The notes under the pieces: model-generated | Seen by the model: the letters and a program-made list of their open reading frames with translations, nothing else | Database searches by the model: none | Told to the model about the DNA's origin: nothing | Made by a program: the position numbers and the translations under genes | Part shown: in pieces, positions 23,716 to 34,749 of the stretch | Numbering within the stretch: position 1 is the stretch's first letter | Layout of the letters: the number at the start of each line of letters is the position of its first letter | Assembly (NCBI RefSeq): GCF_963259705.1 | Contig: NC_081847.1 | Location: 94,780,671-94,844,670, forward strand | Reading direction: 5' to 3' | DNA: 64,000 nt | From: Myotis daubentonii | Taxonomy: Eukaryota > Chordata > Mammalia > Chiroptera > Vespertilionidae

Positions 23716-23760
23716 AGGAGTGATTTACATCATTTTTCACCCAACTTGTCATTTTCCCAT
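23716..23760 (-). repeat. Right arm of a 45-bp inverted repeat
   Basis: Reverse complement of 23181-23225 at 44 of 45 positions. The outer edge of this arm abuts the first unit of the 23761-24165 minisatellite. It could be a terminal inverted repeat, a template-switch fold-back or an inverted insertion. I do not see matching direct repeats outside the arms. Confidence 0.95.
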
Positions 23761-24165
23761 GTCCGCGTCCACAGGGACCATGTCCACACCCACAGGGACT
23801 GTGTCCACGTCCACAGGGACCATGTCTCCGCCCACAGGGACCATTCTCCACTCACAGGGACCATGTCCGCGTCCACAGAGACCATGTCTCCACCCAAGGG
23901 ACCATGTCCACGTCCACAGGGACCATGTCTCCACCCACAGGGACCATGTCTGCGTCCACAGGGACCATGTCCACAGGGACCATGTCCACGTCCACAGAGA
24001 CCATGTCTCCACCCAAGGGACCATGTCCACGTCCACAGGGACCATGTCTCCACCCACAGGGACCATGTCTGCGTCCACAGGGACCATGTCCACAGGGACC
24101 ATGTCCACGTCCACAGAGACCATGTCCATGCCCACAAGACCATGTCCACGCCCTGTACGGCTGGG
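23761..24165 (+). repeat. ~21-bp minisatellite with ~119-bp higher-order unit
   Basis: The basic unit resembles ccatgtccacgtccacaggg, with internal variants (ctccaccca, ctgcgtcca) and short units lacking part of the motif. A block beginning accatgtctccacccaaggg recurs at 23881 and 24000, showing a duplicated multi-unit block of about 119 bp. Trp/Gly/His-rich frames across it are artefacts. Confidence 0.95.
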
Positions 24166-24665
24166 ACATAGCATAGACGTGGGCAGGCGGGACCCGCATC
24201 TGCATGTCTCCCTGGAAAGCAGCCCCTGGACATGCGGCCACACAGGCTTGGGGAGGAGCCAGGCCACCAGGGAGGTGACCACGTGCTGCCGTCCGTGGAG
24301 GAGGCTGTGTTTCTTGTCTGAGGGAGCGGCCTGGGACCCGGCCTCACAGCCTGGCCGGTCTGCTCGTTCCCTCAAAGCCTCCCCTTCGTGCTCCCGGACA
24401 AGGCGGGTGACAGCAAGCGGCTGCCTGCTCCCTCCCTGGGGCTGGGGTGACCGGGCACGGCCCAGGTGATCCTGGGGGAGACACCCCCGGCCAGTCGGCT
24501 GCTGGCGCTGCCCCGGAAGGCGACCTGCAGAGGCGGCTGCTGGGAAGGCCACGCTGAGGGGGGACAGCTTTGCAGCGATGGTGGTTGGAGCAAGAAAGGA
24601 CTGAGATAGCCCCTCCAGCATCTGCAGCTGCCCTGACGGAGGCTGACTCGCCTGGGCCACTGGGA
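24166..24665. other. GC-rich unique sequence between minisatellites
   Basis: No gene or transposon was recognised. Open frames running from the neighbouring array into this part (for example minus strand 23749-24969) are continuations of repeat-derived frames. Confidence 0.5.
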
Positions 24666-24782
24666 GCAGCGAGGCCTGGGGAGCGGTGAGGCCTGGGGAG
24701 TGGCGAGGCCACGGGGAGCAGTGAGGCCTGGGGAAGTGAGAGGCCTGGGGAGATGTGAGGCCTGGGGAGGCGAGAGGCCGGC
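24666..24782 (+). repeat. Degenerate ~17-bp minisatellite, about 7 copies
   Basis: The core gaggcctggggag recurs with variable spacers (cggt, tggc, caag, atgt). Confidence 0.85.
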
Positions 24783-26469
24783 CTTCCCAGCGATCAAAGG
24801 GGCTGGTGATGCCTCTGTGCCAGGTGGGAGCAGGGCTGAGTTCCGGGGGAACGTGAGCCTGTGCCCCGTTGCACACCTTCCTGAGAACGGGCTGTTGGAC
24901 TCCCCAGCTCCCGGAAGGCCTCTGAAAGCCCGGCTGACCGAGCCCACACCCCCAGCCTCGTTCCTCCACCGTCTCAGCTCAGGACGCACATCAGGTCCCC
25001 CCGTGAAGAGGCATCGCATGGTCCTGCTCGCTCTGGGCTGGAGAGCGCGGGGAGGCTGGGGGTGTGATGTCACTGATATTCCTACTGATAGCGCTTGGCG
25101 GCACCAGCCTGTGCGGGCCACTGAGGAAGTGACTTACTGCATATTTTCACGTAACCCACAGAGCCAGGGGGAGCTAGAGCTGCTCCAGGTCCCGGGAACT
25201 GCAGGAGGAGGGATGGGGCCTCCGCCCCCACTGAGTCCACCGCCCCCCCGTGTCCCACCCCACTGCAGGTTGGCTGGTTGAGAGTGGGGGTAGAATGGGT
25301 GGTTGCCCCAAAACTCTCCGTGTTTCTCATCCGGGTGGGACTAGGGGACACAAACACCTCAGACTGGAGTCACAGCCATCAAAGGGCTTGTTTTGGGGTG
25401 TAGATGGGAGAATAGGTGGAATTCTGACCCCAACTTCTGGGTGGGCCACAATCGATCCTCTCCGCCCTGAGATAGCCCTTTACGTCCAGAGTCGTTCCTG
25501 TTCCCAAGACCCCCCCTGGAAAAGGGTCTCCTACGGATGCAGTGGGGTGCAATGCAGTGGGGTGCAACGCAGTGGGGTGCCGCGGCTGAAAGCACAGTCT
25601 CCAGATGAGACCTACCCGGAGCCCCGCCCTGCACAGGAGCTGTGTGGCCTTAGGCAGGCGCCTTCCGGTGGAGCCTGAGTTCCCTGTACTGAGGGCGGGT
25701 CAACGAGGACAAACACCAGAGAAGGTGGCCGGTTCTCGGTGCCCGTGAGTATGAGCTGTTACTCACACGCTTGTGAGGTAAAGCACTCACAGGAGCAGAG
25801 GGCGCGTGCTCAGAAATAAGGACCTTTCACGTTACGATGATTACATCAAGTTCTTAGCAAGTGTCTGACTCCTTTCATACCGAACAAGGTGGGGGGTATT
25901 GCTACTGTTGTTGTTTTCAGGAGCTCAGAGAACCGAAGCCGTGATGACAGTGGCTTCGTAGCTGCCACACTTGGCTGACAGCCTCGGGGCTCACAAAACT
26001 CTTAAAACCAGGAAATGACACGGGGTCAAGCCTCACGTGACCCTGCCAGACCGTCTCCTGGACCAAACTACGGGGAGAAATGTGGGATGAGGAGGCGGGT
26101 CTGAGGGAGGCGCTCTGCTTCAGAGCAAGGACGTATATGTACTGAGTGTTCACTGTGAGCCTTTGGCACAGAACAGAGAAGTGTCCACCCGGCACCTCAG
26201 AGCCAAACACTGGGCCCGGGAGCCGCAGAGGCAGGAGAACTGGACGCTGACACGCTGAGGTCTGAGCTCCCGCAGGCCTGCAGGTTACAGATTATATAAG
26301 GCAACATCACAAGACACCATGGGTTAGGGGTTCGAGGTCATGAGGGAACTGATGGGTCGGGTGAGGGATCATTTCTTCAGGCCTTGCGGACAGCTCTGAG
26401 GTCTGGTCCCGGGTCCCTCTGTCGAGTTTCCTGGATGAGATCCCAGGACCTCAGGGCTCAGAAATTAAA
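24783..26469. other. Intergenic sequence, no gene recognised
   Basis: Contains three 15-bp tandem copies of tgcagtggggtgcaa-type sequence near 25537-25581. The rest is unique with chance frames. No transposon was recognised. Confidence 0.5.
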
Positions 26470-26899
26470 ATGTAATTTAGGTCAGGATGTTATCTCTATG
26501 TCTCTGGGTCTATTTTTGATCATCAGTTTATTTGGTTCATTAGATTCCATATATGAGTGAGATCACGGGATACTTGTCTTTCTCTGACTGGCTTATTTCG
26601 CTCAGCATAATGCTCTCCGAGTCCATCCATGCTGTTGCAAATGGTAAGAGTTCTCTTTTTTATTGCCGCCTGCTATTCCATTGTGGACAGACTATTGAAC
26701 CTCAGAGGGAAGGCAGGGGAGGGTGGGAAGAGATCAACCAATGAACTTGTCTGCATATATGCATAACCCATGGACACAGACAATGAGGTGGTGAGGGCCT
26801 GGGGGCGAGGGGAGGATGGGACCGGGCTGGAAGAGGTTCATGGGGGGGTGGGGTGGGGACCTATGTAAAACTTTCAACAATAAATATTTTTTTAAAAAG
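26470..26899 (+). mobile_element. 5'-truncated L1, 3' UTR only
   Basis: The copy begins within the L1 3' UTR (tctgggtctatttttgatc, ggttcattagattcc) and runs through the cttatttcgctcagcataat block, the tccatccatgctgttgcaaa block and a G-rich region. It ends ctttcaacaataaatattt followed by an A-rich tail at about 26899. No coding sequence is included. It serves as an internal reference for the L1 fragments near 10.1-10.5 kb. Confidence 0.85.
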
Positions 26900-26914
26900 C
26901 TATTGTCTCTAGCC

Positions 26915-27020
26915 TGACAGAGGAGAGAGAGAAGAAAGAGGAGAGAGAAGAGAGAGAGGAAGGGGGGGAGGGGAGGGGAGAGAGAAGCGGGTGGAGAAGA
27001 GAGAGAGGAGAGAGAGCGCT
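26915..27020 (+). repeat. GA-rich low-complexity tract
   Basis: Mostly gagaga/agaagag purine sequence with a G-rich centre (aagggggggaggggagg), just downstream of the L1 tail. Confidence 0.9.
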
Positions 27021-28089
27021 ATGAGCCTGGCTGGCTGTCAGTGGGAGGGACTTCTACTGTGACCTGCAGTCATTAGGGCTGGAGCACCAGCATCTGCTTT
27101 CTTCACTGCAGAGCACATTCCTCAGTGTCCAGATGGGAAGATGGAGCTTTCATGACCTTCAGCTTTCCTGGGGTCATGATCCAGCGACGCGATTGCCTGG
27201 AATGGGAGGCTGCGCCTGGACCAGCTGAATTCCGAGGTGCAAGGCAAGTCTGAGTCCTGTAGCCGTCGGTCCTCGCACTTCCCAACAGCATTGCCCTCTG
27301 CGAACGGGGCAATTCTTGCCCTCATTCATTGAGAAAGCACGCGCTTATAGATCAGGTGTCAGTCTCTGCGATAAGAGGATGATCTAAAGGGGGGTACGAG
27401 ACGATCTCCATTCCCAAGACACCCCGCGACTAGCAGAAGAGAGAGATGCACACAGAGACTAGTTGTACCTGCTGTAATGAAGGGTTATGAAAGGCCCCAC
27501 GGTGCCGGGCTATTGGAGGGCTTAATGAATAAGAAAGGCCCAATGAACAAATTCCCTCTAAGCTGTTATTGATGGTCCCTTCACAGTCCTTTCAGGAGTG
27601 AGGGCAGAAGCCATGCTCGAGCTCTTGAAGTCACTAAGGTGTTCGATGGCAGTTACCCAGCATTTCTGGGAATAATCACGATATAGAAATGGTCTTGTTA
27701 GTAATTTGATATCAACAATATTAATTAACAAAATACTCAATTATTGAAATGACAGGAAACTAGTGAGTAGACTGTACGTCTACGGAGAATTTCCGTGCAA
27801 CGTTCGTTCACAAAACCCCGTCACCTTACAAACACTGACTGCTGGCTCCCTCCTGAGTGGGGACTCATGCCTTGGTGTCCAGTTGCTTCTGTGTCCAGTC
27901 CTTGAGCCTGTATCGAGGACTCGGCAAGATTGTTTTCTCTCTTCCACCGCCACGTGATACTTCTTTCAGGAAAACACCACATTACCTTGTTGATGTCATA
28001 GATGCTGTTTATATCAGATTCCATTTCTCTAGTATGAAAATTTATACCTGATTCTTAGTAAAAAGGATTTTGCTCTTCGATCTGATTTA
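27021..28089. other. Intergenic sequence, AT-rich in its second half
   Basis: No gene was recognised. The patch at 27650-27760 (ggtcttgttagtaatttg, caatattaattaacaaaat) is dense in homeodomain-like cores and could be regulatory, but evidence is weak. Confidence 0.45.
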
Positions 28090-28290
28090 TTCCATTTAAG
28101 GACATGCCAGGCATTTGCTCGGTGCTTTTCCATAAGATATTTCTTGGACTCTTCCCGGATTCCTATGAAGCAGGTCTCAGTATCTTCATTTTCCAGCTGG
28201 GAAAATGGAGACCTACACGGCTGAGCTCTCTTGCCTGAGGGTCAAGGTCAGAGATGGCAGAGTTGTCACTGGACCCCAGGTGGGCCAGGC
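28090..28290 (+). mobile_element. MIR SINE, diverged
   Basis: The order of blocks matches MIR: gccaggcatttgctcggtgc, then an approximation of the ttccataagat/ctcttcc block, then gaagcaggtctcagtatc, then cattttccagctgggaaaa, then a degenerate ggtcaaggtcagagatggcag end. Confidence 0.7.
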
Positions 28291-29879
28291 CCTGGTCCGC
28301 ACTCTCTCCCGCTGCACAGGGGTGCCCCTGGCACTCCGCGACAGCCCATTCCCAGCACCGGGTGATGGTGCCTCCAGCTCCTATTAAGCCATCAGTCAGG
28401 ACAGCACATGGAGGGAGAGGATTCTTGAAAGAATCCAAGGCTTGCTCACTCTGTCTCGCTTTATTTGAAAATGGCTTTCTCTCTGGTCGTCGGCTTTCAA
28501 GTAGCACGCTGGACTCACAACTTCTCGAGCTCGGAGGCGCTCTCCTGAGGACGCGTTCTTTCTTTTAATTGAAGTCTTCGTCGTTGGCCAGCTTCCAAGG
28601 GGTCGACCAGATGTCTTTTTCTTTGCTCCAGCCGAAGCAGATTAGGATGTTCCAGCTCGCGTTCACAATTCGCTCGACTTTGCTGGCAGCCTGATTTCCC
28701 CGGCAAACCACTCTCGGGAGCCCGGCTCCTGGTGCAGCAGCAACAAGTGAGTCCGAGAATACGTTCTCCTCGATGCTCCCGGGCAGGTTACCCACTCCCG
28801 CGCCCTCGCTCTCCCCCTCCCTCCCTCCCTCCCTCTTTTTATTTCAGTGGCTGGGCCTAGATTTTCCTGCATTTTCACATACATACAACTTTCTCAGGAT
28901 GTGCAGCCCCACAATTAATCCTCAGGGGACAAACTAATCCCCCATCTGGGACCTTAAGAGATCTCCTTTCTCAGAAAGCGTTCATTTTCTTCCTGGAAGC
29001 TTAAAGAAAAATCCCCACCGCCGTTCCCTGCTCTTTTCTTCAGCCCTGTTCTTCATGCCCCAGACGCCTCGGGCCTGGGATGGCCTGTAGCTCGGGGTGC
29101 GCAAGGAGAGGGGAATGCCTTGGAGCTCGCTCTGCCCCTTGAAGCAAAGGCTGAGCTAGTTCTCACTCGTGCCTGTACTTCTAACACCCAGCACAGTCCC
29201 CAGCGCTTAGCGATGGCTAGAAAATGTGTATTGAATCAACTAACCCACAGTCACGCGTCAGCTGGTCGGCCGAGGCAATGTGGGGCATTCAGTCATTTCT
29301 CATTTTCCACACCGACTTCTAGCGTCTCCGTGCCCTTTACCCCTGACTTAAGTGGTGCATGATGAGGGGTTTAGTTTACTTTCCGGTCCCATAGAGGAGC
29401 CAACCAATTAACCATATTAGGAAACAGATGGGAGTTGGGGCTTTATAGGAATCGGGAAGGGTCCCAGGGCCCTCGGGGACCTGTCACTGGAGTGAGGACG
29501 GGAAATCTTCGCCTGTTGGCAAGTTTTGTTGGCCTCAGGTGACGGCGTTAACACAGTGCTAGGCCGCCTTTTCCACAAAATACAGACAGAGCCAAACACA
29601 AGAAAAACAACCACCCGCCCGCCGCCCACTGGCTGGCGGGAGCAGCAGGATCGTGGCCTGGAGGCCTGGCTTTGCGGGGGTGGGGAGCGGGGCAGCACGG
29701 CGTTTCTTCAACTGGATTGTTGGAAAGATTTTATTTAGTGTGAAAAAAACCCACCCGCTTCTGGTGCTGAAGATTTATTTGGAAGTTCTGGGCAGATTAA
29801 CTTTTGGTGAGAGTCGAAACTAAGAACTTTATTGGGAATGCTACGTACACTCCAAAGACCAACAAGAGGGTTTAAGTTA
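28291..29879. other. Intergenic sequence, no gene recognised
   Basis: A short CCCT run lies at about 28815-28835. Otherwise this is unique sequence with short chance frames. AT content rises toward 29700-29880. Confidence 0.5.
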
Positions 29880-30180
29880 GATGTGATTAGTATGGAGAAA
29901 GTTACATTTATCGTCCTCTCATGTATAATTGATCACATGCAAGGCCTTTTGTAACTATAAAAGAGACAGCCCATTAAATTGTTTTACCCCGAGGATTACA
30001 CAAATTTGCGGGTATCGGATTGAATCACCAGCCTACTGGCTCCACAGCAATGGTAAATCATTAAGGTGCTGATTTCCATTCATGTCTCTTTCTTGCTAGT
30101 TATTATTAACCAACTAGCTCCTCCCAGTTTTCGCTTTATTTTCAAACGTCTGAAGGAATCGTTCGGCCTCTCCAGCAACT
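29880..30180. promoter_or_regulatory. Candidate conserved non-coding element
   Basis: Unique, AT-rich sequence with tataattgatcacatgc, cccattaaattgttttac, ggtaaatcattaagg and gttattattaaccaac, embedded in GC-rich surroundings. No repeat family or open frame explains it. The call rests on composition and motif density only. Confidence 0.35.
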
Positions 30181-30880
30181 GAGACCAACTGGGTGCCCGT
30201 AGCCCTAAAGGTCACCTTGGAGGGATCTTACGACAAACAAGACGTCGGGCAAGAGCGTAACTGGGTGACTTCGTCCTGGACGGAGGGTCTGCAGAGAGAC
30301 AGTCAGAGGCCATCGTCTCTCCCGATGAGAGTAGAGCAGCCGGAACCTGCTGGGCATCGCTCTGTGCAAACTGGTTGAGCTCGTGTCCATCCCTCCCATC
30401 ACCCAGAGAGGAATGTGCTCACTGGGTTCAGGGCTAAGTGGTGAGTGTCATTCCAGGGCACACACGGGACAACCAAATTGGCTCACGCGCATGAGCTGGG
30501 AAGGTTGTGGAGGTCGGCTGCCGCTCCTCGTTTATTCCAGGCGGCCCACGGGACAAGCAGGAACGCCGTCTCTTCTCTAGAGGCCCCAGGAGGGCACAGC
30601 TGCGAGCCCCATCGCCTCACAGGAGGAGGAGGCCAGACCCAACCTGCCACTGTCCCTTACTGCTTTAGAGTTCTCACTTGAAGAAAGGCACCTGGCAGGC
30701 GTCAGGCATTACAAATGGGTGTTTAGGTGGCTGTGCTGCCATACAGAGCGTCTCCAGCTCAGCCTCTCCCAGGCTCACAAGGAGCACCAGCCCGGCCTGT
30801 GGGCACCCTGGAACCCAGGATGTCCTGCTCCCATGGACAGCCACAGGAGCCGGTGGGCCCTTTGTCCCAAAGCAATCGCG
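30181..30880. other. Intergenic sequence, no gene recognised
   Basis: Unique sequence of mixed composition with short overlapping chance frames and no repeat that I recognise. Confidence 0.5.
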
Positions 30881-31140
30881 CACAATGCTGGTTTTTGCAT
30901 TGCCCCAGATCAATTTCACTTATAAGTTTAACTGGCGAGGTCAAAAGGCGTGTGCGTATCTATAAATCTAGGGTCTGTCAGCCTCATGCAATTTGGAGAA
31001 AGAGAAGGAGGGAGGGGAGAGACTGTGCTAAATAAATGGAATTCAGTTTTAAATGAAGTCTCTCAATTAGCATTGAGCATTTTTTTTAAAACAATCAAGT
31101 TATTGAAGCTGGAAAGGAGTTAATGAGCCCACGGAGAAAG
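30881..31140. promoter_or_regulatory. Candidate conserved non-coding element
   Basis: Contains a cluster of transcription-factor-like cores: cacttataagtttaact, ggtcaaaagg (nuclear-receptor-like half site), ctctcaattagcattgag and aaaacaatcaag. Unique sequence, no coding frame. Confidence 0.3.
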
Positions 31141-31671
31141 CAACTCCTACAGACCATTCTGTGTTGGGGTGGTAATTGCTTGATGACATTTTGGTGTCGT
31201 TACAACATGAAACGAGGAGGCAAAATGCTTTCAGTGTTTCTTCAGATGCCCGGTGAGGACGCCCTTAAAAGGCAGGACTGTGCTGGGAACCATCCAGCCT
31301 GCGCCTTTGGACACCTGCTTCCTTCGCAAGCCGTCTTGAGTTGAGGCTCCGACACACAGTGGTGCCAGTGTGGCTGCCACACGCCCACTCCAACGCCGGG
31401 AGGTCCCCGGCGCAGCGGGAGGTCACACTGGGAGGCGGGGGTGGAGCTGGGGGTGGGGCTGGAGGGCAGCAGGTGGAGATTAGTCTCAACTGTGATGTCA
31501 AAGAACATGAGACAGTAAGTACCGGGCCTGGACGTCAGCCCCCCTGAACCAGGTGCCGTCGAGCAACCATGTCCCGGAGACGCCTTCCCCTCCTCGTCAC
31601 AGCAGCAGTGGAGGCCTGCATTGAAGGGCCGAGCAGATTTATAAGAAGAAGTTGCAAGACAATATGGTTCA
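31141..31671. other. Intergenic sequence, no gene recognised
   Basis: Unique sequence with short chance frames. A GC-rich patch (31380-31475) contains G runs. Confidence 0.5.
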
Positions 31672-31910
31672 GCTCTAACCGGTTTGGCTCAGTGGATAGA
31701 GCGTCGGCCTGCAGACTGAAGGGTCCCAGGTTCGAGTCCGGTCAAGGGCATGTACCTGGGTTGCGGGCACATCCCCAGTTGGGGGTGTGCAGGAGGCAGC
31801 TGGTAGATGTTTCTCTCTCATCGATGTTTCTAACTCTCTATCCCTCTCCCTTCCTCTCTGTGAAGAATCAATAAAATATATTTTTAAAAAACCCACAAAA
31901 AACAAAAAAA
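31672..31910 (+). mobile_element. Ves SINE, nearly full length
   Basis: Begins near ctaaccggtttggctcagtg and has an A-box region and a perfect B box, ggttcgagtcc, at 31729-31739. It has the gcaggaggcagc and ctctctcatcgatg blocks, a CT-rich stretch, and an AATAAAATATATTT-type A-rich tail. Flanks caatatggttca (31660-31671) and cactatggtcca (31911-31922) match at 10 of 12 positions and look like an aged target-site duplication. The intact B box means a Pol III promoter could still exist. Confidence 0.93.
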
Positions 31911-31922
31911 CACTATGGTCCA

Positions 31923-33224
31923 TGCTCAGGAGGAAGGCTGGTTTACACCTGGAACTGGAAAACCGCACGGATGCGAGGAAAAAAATCTTTTTTTTTTTAA
32001 GAAAATTGAAAATTCCAAAATGCAAACCTCGACGAGAAATGTGGACGTAACCCTCTGCAGTTGAGCCCAGAAAGGAAAGACAGCGTTCTACGTGAGCTGC
32101 TTAAAACCCCCGAGGCGCCCTGAGGAGCCACCGCCGGGCACAGAGCAGTAGTCCACGTCCTCCCCATCGCCCTTCCTCCCCAGGTGTTGCCTCCTGCTGC
32201 GCCATCTTCACAGCCCAGAGGCAGCAGGAGGCAACATCTGGGCCCTCCACCGAGGAGTGGGTCTCGGCGGAGAGCGGCTCCCGGCGCCCAGCTCCTGCTG
32301 CCGTCCGTGCGGCCGCGCCTGCGTTCCGGTGTTTGCCGGCCGCGGGCCCGTGTTTAGTAAAATGTCACCTATTGAAAGTCTCTTGGCCCACATCTGCGTG
32401 CTTGCTCCTCCGTGGGTTAACTGACCTGGAAGCTATGTTCTGTGCTGTGTGTGTGGTTTGTATGTGCAGACACATATGCATGGGCTTTTGTGCAGGTGTG
32501 TTCCTACGGCTTCCAAACACGGTGGCTGTAACGAGAGTCGGTCCGGTGAGAGCCTGTGTAACTCGCTCAGCCTGTGGCAGAAATCAGGACAGAAGACACC
32601 GGTCGAGATGAATGTCTCCCGTCACAGGCACCGAGGGAGTCGGTCCTCAGAGGCCCTGGCCGCCGAGAGCCAACGGAGCCGCCAGGCACCGGCCCGCCTT
32701 CCCCTGCGCTCAGGGTGCCAGGCGCTCCCCGGACCCTCTCTTCCCACACAGCCGTGCCAGGAGGCGTGCTGTGGGCCTCCCACCAGAGGAGAGGGGACCT
32801 GGGACAAGTTTCCGGACTCGGGCCCGCAGCCTTTCTACGCCCAGCACCAGGGAGGTCCAACACATTGTCTGTCTCACTCCCCAACATCCCTGCTTTTACC
32901 CAATTCCGTTTTGTTTTACAACCAAAGAATTGTCGTTTTAGCTGAGCTGAGCGCCGTCGGGATAAGGAGAGGAGGGGCCCTGGCAGTGTCGCTCTGAGTG
33001 TGTGATCGGTGTGTCGCTGAGTCGGCCTCTGGGAGCTCTTGGAAACCTGCTTCTGTTTGCGGGGAGGGGCCCCTGTCGGGACCTGCTCACGGGGTTGCTG
33101 TGGCTGCGACCCCTGGCCCTTGTTGGCGACGCCCCGAACTCTCCGTGAAGGACGAGCCGCAGTTACCTTACGCGTGGGTTTTAGACGCTCCTCCGGGCAA
33201 GTGCTGCTGTGACTGCGCGGTCCT
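31923..33224. other. Intergenic sequence, no gene recognised
   Basis: Unique GC-rich sequence. Open frames at 32449-32997 (+) and 32567-33307 (-) overlap antisense to each other with no recognised domain. Confidence 0.5.
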
Positions 33225-33370
33225 GTACTAAGGTTATCATATGCATATGCGCTGCCACTTAGTTCTGAAGAGTAAATATTTGTGCTCATTATAGCAGTGT
33301 CCTCCACGGCGCTAATTATATCAGCGCCAACATGTGGATATTAATATAATTAGTGGCAGGAAGACTTGCT
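33225..33370. promoter_or_regulatory. Candidate regulatory island with palindromes
   Basis: A sharply AT-rich island in GC-rich DNA. It contains a POU-like palindrome (catatgcatatg at 33239-33250) and a hairpin with 6-bp GC arms, GGCGCT at 33308-33313 and AGCGCC at 33323-33328, around an AT-rich 9-nt loop. The string gatattaatataattag adds stacked homeodomain cores. No repeat family explains it. Confidence 0.4.
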
Positions 33371-34046
33371 CTTCAGAAGCACGTGGTGGTGGCTCGGATG
33401 CTACGACACCACCGCCTCTGACGGGCAGTCGCGTTAATCGCGACCCGATGCCGCAGGTGCCCTGACGCACGGAAAACCGTCCTTCTTCCAGGGTTTCCTG
33501 GGAGTCGGATGCTATGATGAAGGCCCCTGAGCAGTTCCCTTCAACATGCGACCGGGTGGGGAACCAGCTACCCAAGGACAAAGCTGCCGGCTCACCCGCG
33601 GCCCCGCACCCAGGTAGGTGGAGAGAGCTAGAGTGGAAAAGGGGGGGAAGGGAGAATTCTCCAGAACTAACTGTCCTTGTTGAACAACATTGGGCTTGTT
33701 ACATGTCACATGGAAAAGCCCCTCATCCTCCAGGAACCCCGGGGAGGGAGGCCCAGGGCGGCGGAACCGGAGGCGGTCTGCTGGCGGGTGAATGCCCGGT
33801 GAGGCCGCGGGCCATCTTCCGGGAGAGGCGCACCGTCAGGTGACAGCTTCTGCGATCCACGCCACAGTCTTGTTCCTTCTTCGTTCAAAAGCCGGGGTCC
33901 CCGACGTCCACTCTTTTGGGGGCCCTTCAGAGACGTGCGCTGTTCTGGTGACAAACGCCCGGTTTCGGTTTCATGCCTCCGACTCGGCCGCGTCTTTAGT
34001 CGAGTCCCACGGAGGAGCCCCTGCGAGCCTCGCTGGCCGCTCTGCC
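33371..34046. other. Intergenic sequence, no gene recognised
   Basis: Unique GC-rich sequence with short overlapping frames. Confidence 0.5.
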
Positions 34047-34102
34047 GTGCTCCCCGCGCTGTGCTCCCCGCGCTGTGCTCCCCGCGCTGTGCTCCCCGCG
34101 TT
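34047..34102 (+). repeat. 14-bp minisatellite, 4 copies
   Basis: Four near-perfect copies of gtgctccccgcgct. Confidence 0.95.
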
Positions 34103-34430
34103 GCTTTGTGTCACTGAGTTTCTCTGGAGCAACTTCAGCTCTTTCTCCGCCCGTTTCTGTTGAACCCTCACTCCCACTCTGCCCCCCTCTCTTGGTCCCT
34201 GTCTCACGCCTTCTCCTCGTTCCTGCAGTTGGCCCTGGCCCTCTGCTCGGGGTCTCCGGTTAGAAAAAGTGCCCAGAAAGCTGCTCCCACATGCCCCGGC
34301 CTCCAGGACGGCACAGCAGCCCCGCACCCTGTCTCCCCGTCTCCACGCAGCTCCCAATGCTCCTCCTTCTCTTTCTCCTCCTTCCTTCTCCTCCCTCACA
34401 TGCCTCCTTCCTCCCTTCCCCAGCCTGCTT

Positions 34431-34749
34431 TCTCCCTCCCCCCTCCCTCCCTCCCTCCTTCCCTCCCTCCCTCCCTCCCTCCCTCCTTCCCTCCCTCCCT
34501 CCCTCCCTCCTTCCCTCCCTCCCTCCCTCCCTCCCTTCCATCCTTCCTCCCTCCTTCCCTCCCTCCCTCCCTCCCTCCTTCCCTCCCTCCCTCCCTTCCA
34601 TCCTCCCTCCCTCCCTCCCTCCCTCCCTTCCATCCTCCCTCCCTCCTTCCCTCCCTCCCTCCCTCCCTCCCTCCCTCCCTCCCTTCCATCCTTCCTCCCT
34701 CCCTCCCTCCCTTCCGTCCTTCCTTCCTTCCTTCCTTCCTCTTTTCCTT
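34431..34749 (+). repeat. (CCCT/CCTT)n polypyrimidine tract
   Basis: More than 300 bp of CCCT and CCTT units, interrupted at intervals by ccatcct, with CCTT dominating the right end. The preceding 34360-34430 is also pyrimidine-rich. The ccatcct interruptions recur at 34538, 34598, 34628 and 34685, suggesting block duplications. Pro-Ser or Gly-Arg-Glu frames across it are artefacts. Confidence 0.97.

Noticed and set aside
23181..23760. Confident call of a new DNA transposon from the 45-bp inverted repeat
   Set aside because: No flanking target duplication and no evidence of other copies from this window, so it is reported only as a finding.
23730..24969. 406-codon minus-strand frame at the 24-kb minisatellite
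   Set aside because: Half of it is the minisatellite and the rest is GC-rich unique sequence with other frames open as well. No domain or splice evidence.
31677..31745. True tRNA gene at the A/B-box region
   Set aside because: The tRNA-like part continues into the SINE body and A-rich tail, has an aged target duplication, and lacks a complete cloverleaf.
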